Source: Clavibacter nebraskensis NCPPB 2581
Lineage (GTDB): Bacteria > Actinomycetota > Actinomycetes > Actinomycetales > Microbacteriaceae
Reading direction: 5' to 3'
Length of the DNA: 64,000 nt
Assembly: GCF_000355695.1 (NCBI RefSeq)
Contig: NC_020891.1
Coordinates: 1,116,001-1,180,000, forward strand
In this document: in pieces, positions 7,522-16,211 of the stretch
Layout of the letters: every line of letters starts with the position of its first letter
Position numbering within the stretch: position 1 is the first letter of the stretch
Made by a program: the position numbers and the translations under genes
Notes under the pieces: model-generated
Told to the model about the DNA's origin: nothing
Database searches by the model: none
What the model saw: only the letters and a program-made list of their open reading frames with translations

Positions 7522-9669
7522 ATGCGCTCAGCTCCCACCCGTCACCCGTCCGGAGCCGCGCGCTCCGGGGCCCTCGCCGTCGTGGCGGGCCTCTCCGCCA
7601 CCGCGGTCCTCGGCCTCGGTGCCGCGCCCGCGTCAGCCGCCGAGGGAGACGTCGCGATCGACGTCTACTCGATCAACGACTTCCACGGCCGCCTCGAGAC
7701 CACGTCGTCCACCGCGGGCGCCGCCGTGATCTCCGGCGCCTTCCAGCAGGCGAAGGCCGCGAACCCGAACAGCACGCTGATCAGCGCGGGCGACAACATC
7801 GGCGCGTCGACCTTCACCTCGCTGTCGCAGCAGGACGAGCCGACCCTCGACGCGCTCAACGCCATGGGCGTCTCCGTCTCCACCCTCGGCAACCACGAGT
7901 TCGACCAGGGCCGCGACGACGTCGACGGCCGCGTCACGGACCACTCCGACTTCCCCTACATCTCGGCGAACCTCTACGAGAAGGGCACGACGGAGCACGC
8001 CTACGCCGCGTACGACGTGCAGGACATCGACGGCGTGCGCGTCGCGTTCGTCGGCGCGACGACCGAGGCGCTGCCCGAGCTCGTGAGCCCGGCCGGGATC
8101 GCGACGCTCGACGTCGGCAGCGTCGTCGACGCCTCCACCGCCACCGCCCGCGCGCTCCGCGACGGCGACGACGCGAACGGCGAGGCCGACGTGGTCGTGC
8201 TCGTCGTGCACGAGGGCGCGTCCACCTCCGACGAGTCCTCGCTCACCGACGGCTCGGTCTTCGGCCGCATCGTCACGGGCGTGCAGGCCGACGTCGACGC
8301 CGTGATCTCGGGCCACACCCACCTCGGCTACGACTACGAGCTGCCCGTGGCGGGCAAGGCCCTGCCGCTGCCCGTGCTGCAGACCGGCAGCTACGGCACG
8401 AACCTCGGGCACCTGTCGCTCACGGTGGATCCCACCACGAAGGCCCTCACGTCCATCTCCTCCGAGCTCGTGCCGCTCCTCACCGCGGAGGGGAAGCCGG
8501 CGTTCCCGGCGGATCCCGCCGTGCAGCGCATCGTCGACGACGCGGTCGCGAAGGCCGAGGTCATCGGCAGCCGCACGGTCGGCGAGATCACCGGCGACGT
8601 CACGCGCGCCCGCCAGGCCGACGGCTCCGAGAACCGCGGCGGCGAGTCCACCATCGGCAACCTCGTCGCCGACGCGCAGCTGTGGGCCACGCAGGCGGAC
8701 CTCGGCACCGAGATCGCGTTCATGAACCCGGGCGGCGTCCGCCAGGACCTGACCGTCGCGTCCTCGGGCGCGGGCGACGCGGAGGGCGAGGTGACCTACA
8801 AGGAGGCCGCCATCGTGCAGCCGTTCGCCAACACGCTCACGACGGCGAAGATCACGGGCGCGGGGATCAAGACGGTGCTGGAGCAGCAGTGGCAGCCCGA
8901 GGGGTCGTCGCGTCCGTTCCTCAAGCTCGGCCTCTCGCGCGACCTCACCTACACGTACGACCCGACGGCCGCGCCCGGCGAGCGGATCACGGGCGTGTTC
9001 TTCCGAGGCGCGCCGGTGGATCCCGCGCGCGTCTTCACGATGGTCGCCAACAGCTTCCTCGCGGAGGGCGGCGACAACTTCACGGAGCTCGCCAACACGA
9101 CCGGGCAGAGCGACTCGGGTCGCGTGGACCTCACGGCCTTCGTGGACTACATCACCGAGTTCTCGCCCGTCGAGCCCGACTCGGCGACGCGCTCCATCGG
9201 CATCGTCGACACCACGGGCGCGGCTCCCCGCGCCGGCCAGGAGCGCTCCTACGAGCTGTCCTCGCTGCTCGTCTCGAACGCGCCCGTGCAGGACACCGAG
9301 GTCGTGACGCTCATCGACGGCGAGGAGGTCGCGCGCACGCCGATCGACGCCGCCGTGGTCGACACGACCGACGAGCAGGGGCGCGCGAGCGTCCGGTTCA
9401 CGGTGCCGGCCGGCCTCCCGGCGGGACCGCACCAGCTCGCGTTCCTGCTGCCGAGCACGGGCGCCTCGGTGCTCTACGCGCTCGACACGTCGGCCGGATC
9501 CGTCGTCCCGTCCGGCACGGGGACGGTGCCCGCGCCGAGCTCCGAGCCGACGCTCGCGGCGACCGGATCCGAGTCCGGCCCCGTGCTCGGCGCCTCGCTC
9601 GTGGCGCTGGTCCTCGGCCTCGCGCTGGTCGCCTTCCGCCGCCGGATGTCGTCGGCCGCGCGCCGCTGA
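7522..9669 (+). CDS. Secreted, wall-anchored 5'-nucleotidase (UshA/YfkN-like)
   Basis: A 715-residue exported metallophosphoesterase that releases phosphate from extracellular nucleotides. A signal peptide (1-40, cleavage near ASA-AEG) precedes a calcineurin-like domain with metal ligands in NDFHG (52-56), SAGDNIG (88-94), GNHEFDQG (123-130) and a later GHTHLG, then the 5'-nucleotidase C-terminal domain (about 345-560) with GGVRQD and FLAEGGDNF-type motifs. The end carries a sortase-like LAATG (678-682), a hydrophobic helix and a basic tail, so it is probably linked to the cell wall. GAGGA lies nine bases before the ATG. The PHO-box-like repeats upstream suggest induction by phosphate limitation. 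Confidence 0.9.
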   Translation: MRSAPTRHPSGAARSGALAVVAGLSATAVLGLGAAPASAAEGDVAIDVYSINDFHGRLETTSSTAGAAVISGAFQQAKAANPNSTLISAGDNIGASTFTSLSQQDEPTLDALNAMGVSVSTLGNHEFDQGRDDVDGRVTDHSDFPYISANLYEKGTTEHAYAAYDVQDIDGVRVAFVGATTEALPELVSPAGIATLDVGSVVDASTATARALRDGDDANGEADVVVLVVHEGASTSDESSLTDGSVFGRIVTGVQADVDAVISGHTHLGYDYELPVAGKALPLPVLQTGSYGTNLGHLSLTVDPTTKALTSISSELVPLLTAEGKPAFPADPAVQRIVDDAVAKAEVIGSRTVGEITGDVTRARQADGSENRGGESTIGNLVADAQLWATQADLGTEIAFMNPGGVRQDLTVASSGAGDAEGEVTYKEAAIVQPFANTLTTAKITGAGIKTVLEQQWQPEGSSRPFLKLGLSRDLTYTYDPTAAPGERITGVFFRGAPVDPARVFTMVANSFLAEGGDNFTELANTTGQSDSGRVDLTAFVDYITEFSPVEPDSATRSIGIVDTTGAAPRAGQERSYELSSLLVSNAPVQDTEVVTLIDGEEVARTPIDAAVVDTTDEQGRASVRFTVPAGLPAGPHQLAFLLPSTGASVLYALDTSAGSVVPSGTGTVPAPSSEPTLAATGSESGPVLGASLVALVLGLALVAFRRRMSSAARR

Positions 9670-9687
9670 CGCGGGAGCGTCCGTGAC

Positions 9688-9727
9688 GGACGGGGCGGGT
9701 GCCGGACGACCGGCGTCCGCCCCGTCC
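9688..9727. terminator. Strong terminator hairpin after the 5'-nucleotidase
   Basis: Arms GGACGGGGCGG (9688-9698) and CCGCCCCGTCC (9717-9727) are perfectly complementary, with an inner GCCGG/CCGGC stem and loop ACGA. No T tract follows. Confidence 0.75.
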
Positions 9728-9744
9728 GCGCATCCGCCCCGGCC

Positions 9745-9750
9745 TACGCT
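9745..9750 (+). promoter_or_regulatory. -10 element, leaderless promoter
   Basis: TACGCT lies six bases before the GTG at 9757 of the amidase gene. Confidence 0.5.
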
Positions 9751-9756
9751 GGAGCG

Positions 9757-11184
9757 GTGTTCGAACTCCACCACCTCAGCGCCCAGGACCAGTGGGACCA
9801 GCTCCAGCGCGGCGAGGTCACCCCGACCGAGCTCGTGACCCACTACCTCGAGCGCATCGAGCGGCTGGATCCGGGCCTCGGCGCCTTCACGACCGTCACG
9901 GCCGACCGCGCCCTCGCACGCGCTCGGCACGTCGAGCGCGAGGTCCCGCGCACCGCGCCGCTCTGGGGCCTGCCGTTCGGCGACAAGGACCTCTCGGAGC
10001 GCGCCGGCGTCCGCACCACCTTCGGCTCGCGTCTCTTCCGCGACCACGTCTCCGACCGCACCGACGCGATCCCGCAGGCGCTCGACGACGCCGGCGGCAT
10101 CAGCCTCGGCAAGACCAGCGCGCCGGAGTTCGGCCTGCCGTCGTACACGGAGAGCCTCGTCGCGCCGCCCGCGCGCACGCCGTGGGACACCGCGCGCGGC
10201 GCCGGCGGATCCAGCGGGGGAGCGGCCGTCGCCGTCGCGGCGGGCCTGCTGCCCTTCGCCCCGGGATCCGACGGCGGCGGCTCGGTGCGCATCCCCGCCG
10301 CGGCCACCGGACTCGTCGGCCTCAAGCCGTCGCGCGGCCTCGTGCCCGCGGGATCCGGCCAGGAGTCGCTCGCCGGACTCGTCGTGCCCGGGCCGCTCGC
10401 GCGCAGCGTCGCGGACGCGGCCATGCTGCTCGACGGGATGATCGGCCGGGTCAACGGCCGCATCCCGCACCCCTTCACGCTGCGCGCCCCCGAGGATCCC
10501 GACGGCGACCTGCTGGGCGCGGCCGTCCGCGGCGAGGGCCGCTTCCAGATCGGCGTGATGACGACGACCCCGTGGGACGACGCCTACGAGATCGTGCGGG
10601 ACGCGTCCGCCGACGACGCGCTCGCGCTCGCCGTGCGCGAGCTGGCGACCATGGGCCACGGCCTCGAGGACCTCGCGCTCCGCCCCGACCCCACCTACGC
10701 GCCCGCGTTCCGCACCATCTGGCAGGCCGGTGCCGCGGGGATCCCCGCCGAGGGCGGCCAGCTCGACCTCCTCGAGCCGCTCACGCGCTGGCTCGTCGAG
10801 CGCGGCCGCGCCCTCAGCGCACGCGACCTCGCCCGCGCGCTGGCCCAGCTCGCCGCCTACGAGCGCAGCGTCATCGCCCAGTTCGCGCACGTGGACGCCG
10901 TGCTCACGCCCGCGCTCGCGCAGGAGCCGCGGCCGGTCGGCTGGTACGACGCCGAGGACGGCGAGCGGAACTTCGCGCAGCAGGTCGCGTACACGCCGTA
11001 CACGTCGTTCGCGAACGTCACGGGCCTGCCCGCCATCACGCTGCCCGTGCACCTCACCGACGACGGCCTGCCCATGGGCGTGCAGCTCATCGGGCGGCCG
11101 GGCGGCGAGGCGACGCTCCTCGCGATCGGCCGGCAGCTCGAGCGGCGGCTGCACTGGCAGCGGCGGCACCCGCCGCAGTGGTGA
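9757..11184 (+). CDS. Amidase (amidase signature family)
   Basis: A 475-residue amidase-signature hydrolase cleaving carboxamide bonds. The Ser-cisSer-Lys triad is visible: Lys77 in GDKD, Ser152/153 in the Gly/Ser-rich AGGSSGG (149-155) and the nucleophile Ser176 in SDGGGSVR. Length is normal for the family. It shows no GatA-type neighbours (gatB, gatC), so it is a stand-alone amidase and not the tRNA amidotransferase. It ends convergently with the permease gene with only nine bases between. The substrate cannot be read from sequence. Confidence 0.88.
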   Translation: MFELHHLSAQDQWDQLQRGEVTPTELVTHYLERIERLDPGLGAFTTVTADRALARARHVEREVPRTAPLWGLPFGDKDLSERAGVRTTFGSRLFRDHVSDRTDAIPQALDDAGGISLGKTSAPEFGLPSYTESLVAPPARTPWDTARGAGGSSGGAAVAVAAGLLPFAPGSDGGGSVRIPAAATGLVGLKPSRGLVPAGSGQESLAGLVVPGPLARSVADAAMLLDGMIGRVNGRIPHPFTLRAPEDPDGDLLGAAVRGEGRFQIGVMTTTPWDDAYEIVRDASADDALALAVRELATMGHGLEDLALRPDPTYAPAFRTIWQAGAAGIPAEGGQLDLLEPLTRWLVERGRALSARDLARALAQLAAYERSVIAQFAHVDAVLTPALAQEPRPVGWYDAEDGERNFAQQVAYTPYTSFANVTGLPAITLPVHLTDDGLPMGVQLIGRPGGEATLLAIGRQLERRLHWQRRHPPQW

Positions 11185-11193
11185 CCGGCCGGA

Positions 11194-11931
11194 TCAGACG
11201 AGCCCGCCGACGCCCTTGACGATCGCCGTCACCGCGCCGGCGAACGAGATCACCAGCACGGCCGCACGGGCGCCCGGCGCCGGGATCCGCGGCGCCAGCA
11301 GCGTGCCCGCGCCGACGCCCGCGACGAGCGTCACCACGATCCCGCCCCACGCGGCCGCGCCGAGGTCCGGCCAGCGGTCGGGCGCGAGCGCGAGCTTCGT
11401 GATCAGCGACACGGCGCCCGTGGTGAGGAAGAACGGCTGCAGCGTGGCCGCGAACGGGCGCTGCTCCCACCGGCTGACGACCGCGTAGACGCTCACGCTC
11501 GGGCCGCCGATCCCGGCGGCCGCGTTCATCACACCCGCCGCGAAGCCGAAGCCGGCCATCACGCCCGGCCCGTCGACCACCCGGGTCGTCCGCCGCAGCA
11601 CGAGCGAGGTGGTGAGGGCCGCCACGAGCAGCAGGCCGATGCCGATCTCGAGCGCCGGCTCCGGCAGCAGGTAGGCGAGGAGAGCGCCCGGCACGATCGC
11701 CACGACCGCGGGCCCCGCGAGGAGCAGGTAGCGGCGCCACTCCACGTGGCGTCGCACGGCCGACAGCACGAGCGACGCGGAGAGCACGCTGCACAGGTTG
11801 ACGATCATCACGCCGTCGAACGGCCCGAGCAGGATCACGAGCACGGGCGCCACCACGAGCGCGAAGCCGAGGCCGGTGACGCGCTGCGCCACCGCGCCGA
11901 CGAAGACGGCGAGGAGGACGGGGGCGATCAC
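11194..11931 (-). CDS. TSUP-family (TauE/SafE) membrane permease
   Basis: A 245-residue protein made almost entirely of hydrophobic helices (seven or eight), with the TauE/SafE features: an N-terminal repeat with GLGFALVVAPVL, and a second repeat with AAAGIGGPSVSVYA, the Gly/Pro loop typical of the family. Members export or import sulfonates, sulfite, sulfoacetate or related anions. No sulfur genes are adjacent, so the cargo is unknown. The GTG start at 11931 is followed upstream by a GAGGAT stretch that could act as Shine-Dalgarno or -10 element. It is divergent from the siderophore-interacting protein gene. Confidence 0.85.
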   Translation of the reverse strand: MIAPVLLAVFVGAVAQRVTGLGFALVVAPVLVILLGPFDGVMIVNLCSVLSASLVLSAVRRHVEWRRYLLLAGPAVVAIVPGALLAYLLPEPALEIGIGLLLVAALTTSLVLRRTTRVVDGPGVMAGFGFAAGVMNAAAGIGGPSVSVYAVVSRWEQRPFAATLQPFFLTTGAVSLITKLALAPDRWPDLGAAAWGGIVVTLVAGVGAGTLLAPRIPAPGARAAVLVISFAGAVTAIVKGVGGLV

Positions 11932-11999
11932 CCTGACATCCTCCCGTGGATCCCGGTCCCGATCCGCCGCCCGCCCTCGCCCCCGAAGGTAAGGGATGC

Positions 12000-12023
12000 C
12001 ATACTTAGGCTGTGCTTACCTCC
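12000..12023 (+). promoter_or_regulatory. Leaderless promoter overlapped by an IdeR/DmdR-type iron box
   Basis: CATACT (12000-12005) lies six bases before the GTG at 12012. The 19 bases from 12005, starting TTAGGCTG and ending TTACCTCC, match 13 of 19 positions of the actinobacterial DtxR/IdeR box (TTAGGTTAG-C-TAACCTAA). An iron-loaded repressor there would cover both -10 element and start codon, giving derepression under iron limitation. Confidence 0.6.
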
Positions 12024-13004
12024 ACCGCGACCCTCGCCAGCAGCACGGCAGCCGCCGAGGCCGTGGTCGCGGAGCAACCCGCGGTGGAGCGTCCCGCCTA
12101 CCGGCCGTTCGCGGCCCGGGTCGCGCGCACCGAGCGCGTCAGCCCCACGTTCCTCCGCATCACGTTCCAGAGCGACGACCTGCGCGACTTCGGCGACGAG
12201 TGCCTCGACCAGCGCATCAAGCTGCTGCTCCCGGTCGCCGAGCACGGCCTGCCGGATCTCACCGGCGTCGGCGGCGACGACTGGTTCGCCTGGTGGCGCG
12301 CCCTGCCCGACGCCGAGCGCAACCCGCTCCGCACCTACACGTCCCGCGCGGTCCGCCGCGAGCTCGGCGAGGTCGACGTCGACTTCGCGCTGCACGGCGA
12401 CATGGGTCCCGCCTCCCGCTGGGCGGGCTCCGCGCGGCCCGGCGACGAGATGGTCGTCATCGGCCCCGACGCCCTGAGCCCCGCCCGCGGCCTCGGCATC
12501 GAGTGGCACCCGGGCGCCGCGCGCTCGCTGCTCCTCGCGGGCGACGAGACGGCCGCCCCCGCCATCTGCAACATCCTCTCCTCCCTCCCGGACGACGCCG
12601 TGGGCTGCGCCTTCATCGAGGTGCCCGTCACGGGCGACCGCCTCGAGGTGCGCGTGCCGAAGGGCGTGCACCTCACGTGGCTGCCGCGCGACGGCCGCCC
12701 GAACGGATCCCGCCTCGAGGAGGCCGTGCGCCACTGGGTCGACTGCCACGTGAAGGTCGGCGCCATCGCCGCCCCCGAGTTCGCGCTGGCCGAGGATGCG
12801 CAGCCGCTCGCCGAGGACGACGCCGAGGCCATCGTCTGGGACGCGCCGGTCGTCCACGAGGGCTCCACGCTCTACGCCTGGCTCGCGGGCGAGTCCGGCT
12901 GCATCAAGGCCATGCGCCGCTTCCTCGTGCGCGACACCGGCATCGACCGCCGGCAGGTCGCCTTCATGGGCTACTGGCGCCGGGGCGCGGCGGAGGGATC
13001 CTGA
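12012..13004 (+). CDS. Siderophore-interacting protein (ferric-siderophore reductase)
   Basis: A 330-residue flavin reductase of the SIP/ViuB family, which frees iron from imported ferric siderophores in the cytoplasm. Residues 30-150 form the FAD-binding barrel with the isoalloxazine/phosphate motif RTYTSR (107-112); residues 170-320 form the NAD(P)H lobe with the LLAGDET signature (174-180) and a C-terminal family motif around YWRRG. The GTG start lies inside the iron box, so the transcript is probably leaderless and iron-repressed. The next gene, two bases after the stop, encodes a protein resembling only the second lobe. Confidence 0.9.
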   Translation: MLTSTATLASSTAAAEAVVAEQPAVERPAYRPFAARVARTERVSPTFLRITFQSDDLRDFGDECLDQRIKLLLPVAEHGLPDLTGVGGDDWFAWWRALPDAERNPLRTYTSRAVRRELGEVDVDFALHGDMGPASRWAGSARPGDEMVVIGPDALSPARGLGIEWHPGAARSLLLAGDETAAPAICNILSSLPDDAVGCAFIEVPVTGDRLEVRVPKGVHLTWLPRDGRPNGSRLEEAVRHWVDCHVKVGAIAAPEFALAEDAQPLAEDDAEAIVWDAPVVHEGSTLYAWLAGESGCIKAMRRFLVRDTGIDRRQVAFMGYWRRGAAEGS

Positions 13005-13006
13005 CC

Positions 13007-13411
13007 ATGGCCGGAGCCACACGCTCGCGCACGCGCAAGGACGTGAAGCGCCAGGTGCTGCTCGTCACCGACGAGACCGGCCTCGCCGAGACGCAGGCCG
13101 CGCTCGCCGCCCTGCCGCTGTGCACGCGCGGCAGCGTGTTCGTCGAGGTGCCGGACGCCGCGGTCGAGGTCGTACTCGTGCACCCGCCGCGCATGGTCGT
13201 CACCGTCATCGCGCGCGACGGCCGCGGGGTCGACGGCGCGCCCGCCGAGCCGATGGCCGCGGTCGCCCGGGCCGTCGGCGCGTGGGCCAGCGAGATGATG
13301 GTCTTCTCCGCGCCGCTCTCCGACGAGCACCCGGTCACCGAGGTCAGCGTGCTGCTCGGCGGCCACGTCGGCGGACACGACGACCTGCTGCACCTGCTCG
13401 CGACGCGCTGA
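13007..13411 (+). CDS. Free-standing SIP C-terminal-lobe protein
   Basis: A 134-residue protein without signal peptide or membrane segment. Residues 15-50 (VLLVTDET ... FVEVP) line up with residues 172-205 of the preceding siderophore-interacting protein (LLLAGDET ... FIEVP), including the DET triad, the AL..LP spacing and the later RDGR element. It therefore looks like the NAD(P)H lobe of the SIP family without the FAD barrel. It starts two bases after the SIP stop and must share its iron-regulated transcript. It could be an electron-donor subunit or a regulator; it could also be a decaying paralogue, although the frame is intact. Confidence 0.7.
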   Translation: MAGATRSRTRKDVKRQVLLVTDETGLAETQAALAALPLCTRGSVFVEVPDAAVEVVLVHPPRMVVTVIARDGRGVDGAPAEPMAAVARAVGAWASEMMVFSAPLSDEHPVTEVSVLLGGHVGGHDDLLHLLATR

Positions 13412-13456
13412 CGCGGATCCGCCGGCTGCGATGCGCGGCGCGGCGGGCAGGGCGCC

Positions 13457-14335
13457 TCAGCGCGGCAGGCGCTCGTCCGTGCCCGCCGCGAGCTCCAGCG
13501 CGGCCCACAGGTCGCGGCCGAGCTGCGGGTCCGCCGCCTGCGCCGTCGTCTTCCCGTCGGGCGTCAGCTGGTCGAAGTACGTGCCGTTCGGCGCGGCCAG
13601 GTCGGGCACCGACGCGAGCTGCACGAGCGGCACCGCTCCCGCCTCGGCGGAGATGCCGTAGGCGCCCATCGAGAGCGCGAGCAGCGCCTTCATCACGGTG
13701 CTGTCGGATCCGAACGACGTGCGCACGAGGCCCGGGTGGAACGAGTACGCCTCGATGCCGCGCGGGCCGACGCGCTCGGCGAGCGTGCGCATCATCAGGA
13801 TCATCATCGCCTTCGACGTGCCGTACGCCTGCCAGCCGCCGAGCCAGGGGCGCTTCCGCCAGTCGAGGTCGTCGAGGCGGACGCGGCCCCACAGGTTCGC
13901 GCGGCTCGCGGTGCCGAGGACGCGCACCGGGCTCTCGTCGACGCCGAGCGCGGCCTGCGTCTCCTCCAGGCGGGGGAGGAGCAGGCGCGTGAGGAGGAAC
14001 GGCGCGAGGACGTTGCGCTGGAACGTCGTCTCGTGCCCGTCGACCGTCATGGCGCGCCGGGGCACGAGGCTGCCGGCGTTGAGGACCAGCACGTGGATCC
14101 GCGGGCACGTCTCGAGCAGCGTCCCGGCCAGCGCGCGCACCTCGTCGAGCCGGTCCATGTCCGCGATGGCGTGCCGCGCGCCGAGCGCCGCAGCGACGCC
14201 GCGCGTCCGCTCGGGATCTCGACCCACGACGACCACGTCGGCGCCGCGCGCGTGCAGCTCCCGGGCGGCGATGCGGCCGATGCCGGAGCTCGCGCCCGTG
14301 AGGACGACCGTGCGTCCGTCGAGCGGCCCGCTCAC
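13457..14335 (-). CDS. Short-chain dehydrogenase/reductase (retinol-dehydrogenase-like)
   Basis: A 292-residue NAD(P)-dependent oxidoreductase. The cofactor motif TGASSGIG (13-20), NAG motif (86-88), catalytic Ser144 and Tyr171-x3-Lys175 (YGTSK) are all in place. The length and the WGRVRLDDLDW stretch before the active site resemble the WWOX/retinol-dehydrogenase-like group. Its GTG start overlaps the stop of the HExxH gene upstream (GTGA), and that gene overlaps the flavoprotein gene the same way, so the three form one coupled minus-strand operon. The substrate is unknown. Confidence 0.85.
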   Translation of the reverse strand: MSGPLDGRTVVLTGASSGIGRIAARELHARGADVVVVGRDPERTRGVAAALGARHAIADMDRLDEVRALAGTLLETCPRIHVLVLNAGSLVPRRAMTVDGHETTFQRNVLAPFLLTRLLLPRLEETQAALGVDESPVRVLGTASRANLWGRVRLDDLDWRKRPWLGGWQAYGTSKAMMILMMRTLAERVGPRGIEAYSFHPGLVRTSFGSDSTVMKALLALSMGAYGISAEAGAVPLVQLASVPDLAAPNGTYFDQLTPDGKTTAQAADPQLGRDLWAALELAAGTDERLPR

Positions 14336-14724
14336 CGGTAGCCGCCCTTCTCCAGGCCGGCCTCGATCTCGAACCGGTTCCGCAGCGGATCCCGCCCCGC
14401 CCACCAGTAGAGCAGCGGCATCAGCAGCCCGTACCGCCGCCACTGGACGACGTGCACGGCCTCGTGCTCGAGCACCGCGGGCCCCGCGTTGTCGCGCGTG
14501 AGGTAGACACGCCCGACGCACGTCCCGCCGCGCCCGAAGACCCAGGACGGCAGGCCCGTCAGGACGATGAGGTCGCCGTGGCGGCGCACCTCGCCCGTGC
14601 TCAGCGGCAGGCCGATCGCGAGGCCGACCGCGGTGGCGACGCCGCTGCCCGCGCGCGAGAGCGGCGAGTCCAGCAGGACGCCGCGGAGGGCTCCCGCCGC
14701 GGCGCCGACGCCGGCCCGGATCAC
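14332..14724 (-). CDS. Small HExxH putative metalloprotein
   Basis: A 130-residue protein with the zincin-like motif HEAVH (87-91), a following hydrophobic patch and a Glu-rich element FEIEAG (118-123) that could supply the third zinc ligand, as in gluzincins. Relatives are often annotated vaguely as Fe-S oxidoreductases, although no Cys cluster exists here. It sits between the flavoprotein gene (GTGA overlap at 14721-14724) and the SDR gene (overlap at 14332-14335), so the three are translationally coupled. Whether it cleaves peptides or only binds metal is not known. Confidence 0.65.
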   Translation of the reverse strand: MIRAGVGAAAGALRGVLLDSPLSRAGSGVATAVGLAIGLPLSTGEVRRHGDLIVLTGLPSWVFGRGGTCVGRVYLTRDNAGPAVLEHEAVHVVQWRRYGLLMPLLYWWAGRDPLRNRFEIEAGLEKGGYR

Positions 14725-16154
14725 GCGGTCGGCCGCCCGTACGTCTCGAGGAGGCGCAGCCAGATCTCGCTGATGGTGGGGTACGACGGCACGGCGTGCC
14801 AGAGGCGCGTGAGCGGCACCTCGCCGACGACCGCGATGGTGGCGGAGTGCAGCAGCTCGGCGACGTCCTGGCCGACGAACGTGACGCCGACGATGACGCC
14901 GCGGTCCTCGTCGACGACCATGCGCGCCTTCCCCGTGTAGCCGTCGGCGTGCAGGCTCGAGCCCGCGATGGATCCGAGGTCGTAGTCGACGACACGCGTG
15001 CGGATCCCGGCGTCCTCAGCCGCCCTCGCCGTGAGGCCGACGCTCGCGACCTCGGGGTCGGTGAACGTGACCTGCGGGACGGCGCGGTGGTCGGCGGTCG
15101 CGACGTGGACGCCCCAGGGGGAGTCGTCGACCGCGCCGCCGGTCGCGCGCGCGGCGATGACGTCGCCGGCGGCGCGCGCCTGGTACTTGCCCTGGTGGGT
15201 GAGGAGCGCGCGGTGGTTGACGTCGCCCACGGCGTACAGCCACGGCGTCTCCGCGTTGACCTCGCCCGTGACGAGCATGGTGTCGTCCACGTCGAGGTAC
15301 GCGCCGGCCTCGAGGCCCACGGTGTCGAGCCCCAGGTCCTCCGTGCGCGGGATGCGACCGGTCGCGACGATCACCTCGGCGGCCGTGACGGCCGATCCGC
15401 CGTCGATCGCGATCGTGACCCGGTCGCCCTCGCGCGTCACGCGGGAGGGCGAGGCGCCGAGGCGCACGTCGACGCCCATGTCGCGCAGGCTGTCGCCGAC
15501 GAGCTCGCCCGCGAAGGGCTCCTGGCCGGCGAGCAGGCCGCTGCGCGCGATGATCGTGACCGTGCTGCCGAGCGAGGCGTACGCGGTGGCCATCTCGGCC
15601 GCGACGACGCCGCCCCCGATGATGACGACCGAGTCCGGCACGACCTCCAGGGCGGTGGCCTCGCGGCTCGTCCAGGGCTGCGCCTCGGCGAGGCCCGGGA
15701 TGTCGGGGAGGAGGGCGGCGGTGCCGGTGGACACGGCGACCGCGTGGGTCGCCTCGTGCTCGGTGACGGATCCGTCGGGCGCGGTGACCGTGACGCGGCG
15801 CGGCCCGGAGATGCGCCCGTGGCCGCGCGCGAGGTCGATGCCGATGCCCTCGAGCCAGCTCACCTGCCCCTGGTCGTCCCAGGAGCTGGTGAAGGAGTCG
15901 CGGCGCTTGAGCACGGCGGCCACGTCGAGGTCGCCCGTGACGGCCTCCTTGGATCCGGCGACGGCGCGCGCGGCGCGGAGTGCGCTGCCCGAGCGGAGGA
16001 GCGCCTTGCTGGGCATGCAGGCCCAGTAGGAGCACTCGCCTCCCACGAGCTCGGACTCGACGACGAGCACGGAGAGCCCGCCCTGCTTCGCGCGGTCGGC
16101 GACGTTCTCGCCGACGGGGCCGGCACCGATGACGATGAGGTCGTAGGAGGTCAT
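14721..16154 (-). CDS. Pyridine nucleotide-disulfide oxidoreductase
   Basis: A 477-residue flavoprotein of the dihydrolipoamide dehydrogenase/mercuric reductase/glutathione reductase class I family. The FAD motif GAGPVGE (10-16), redox-active Cys41 and Cys46 in the CxxxxC element GECSYWAC, the NAD(P)H-binding GGGVVAAE, the TGRIPRTE strand and the C-terminal HAVPSYPTISE active-site element are all present. The enzyme is not next to pyruvate dehydrogenase genes, so its disulfide partner is uncertain. The ATG at 16154 (MTSYDL) puts the FAD motif at the expected distance and is preferred to the ATG ten codons upstream. Confidence 0.85.
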   Translation of the reverse strand: MTSYDLIVIGAGPVGENVADRAKQGGLSVLVVESELVGGECSYWACMPSKALLRSGSALRAARAVAGSKEAVTGDLDVAAVLKRRDSFTSSWDDQGQVSWLEGIGIDLARGHGRISGPRRVTVTAPDGSVTEHEATHAVAVSTGTAALLPDIPGLAEAQPWTSREATALEVVPDSVVIIGGGVVAAEMATAYASLGSTVTIIARSGLLAGQEPFAGELVGDSLRDMGVDVRLGASPSRVTREGDRVTIAIDGGSAVTAAEVIVATGRIPRTEDLGLDTVGLEAGAYLDVDDTMLVTGEVNAETPWLYAVGDVNHRALLTHQGKYQARAAGDVIAARATGGAVDDSPWGVHVATADHRAVPQVTFTDPEVASVGLTARAAEDAGIRTRVVDYDLGSIAGSSLHADGYTGKARMVVDEDRGVIVGVTFVGQDVAELLHSATIAVVGEVPLTRLWHAVPSYPTISEIWLRLLETYGRPTA

Positions 16155-16211
16155 GGTCCCGACCCTACGCCCGGCGTCCGTCACGCCAGCCGGGCGGCTT
16201 CGGTCGGCGGA

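Noticed and set aside
7633-11169. A 1178-codon open frame on the minus strand
   Set aside because: It runs antisense to the nucleotidase and amidase genes, has a low-complexity Arg/Gly/Val/Asp composition and no domain. High G+C in third codon positions leaves antisense frames open.
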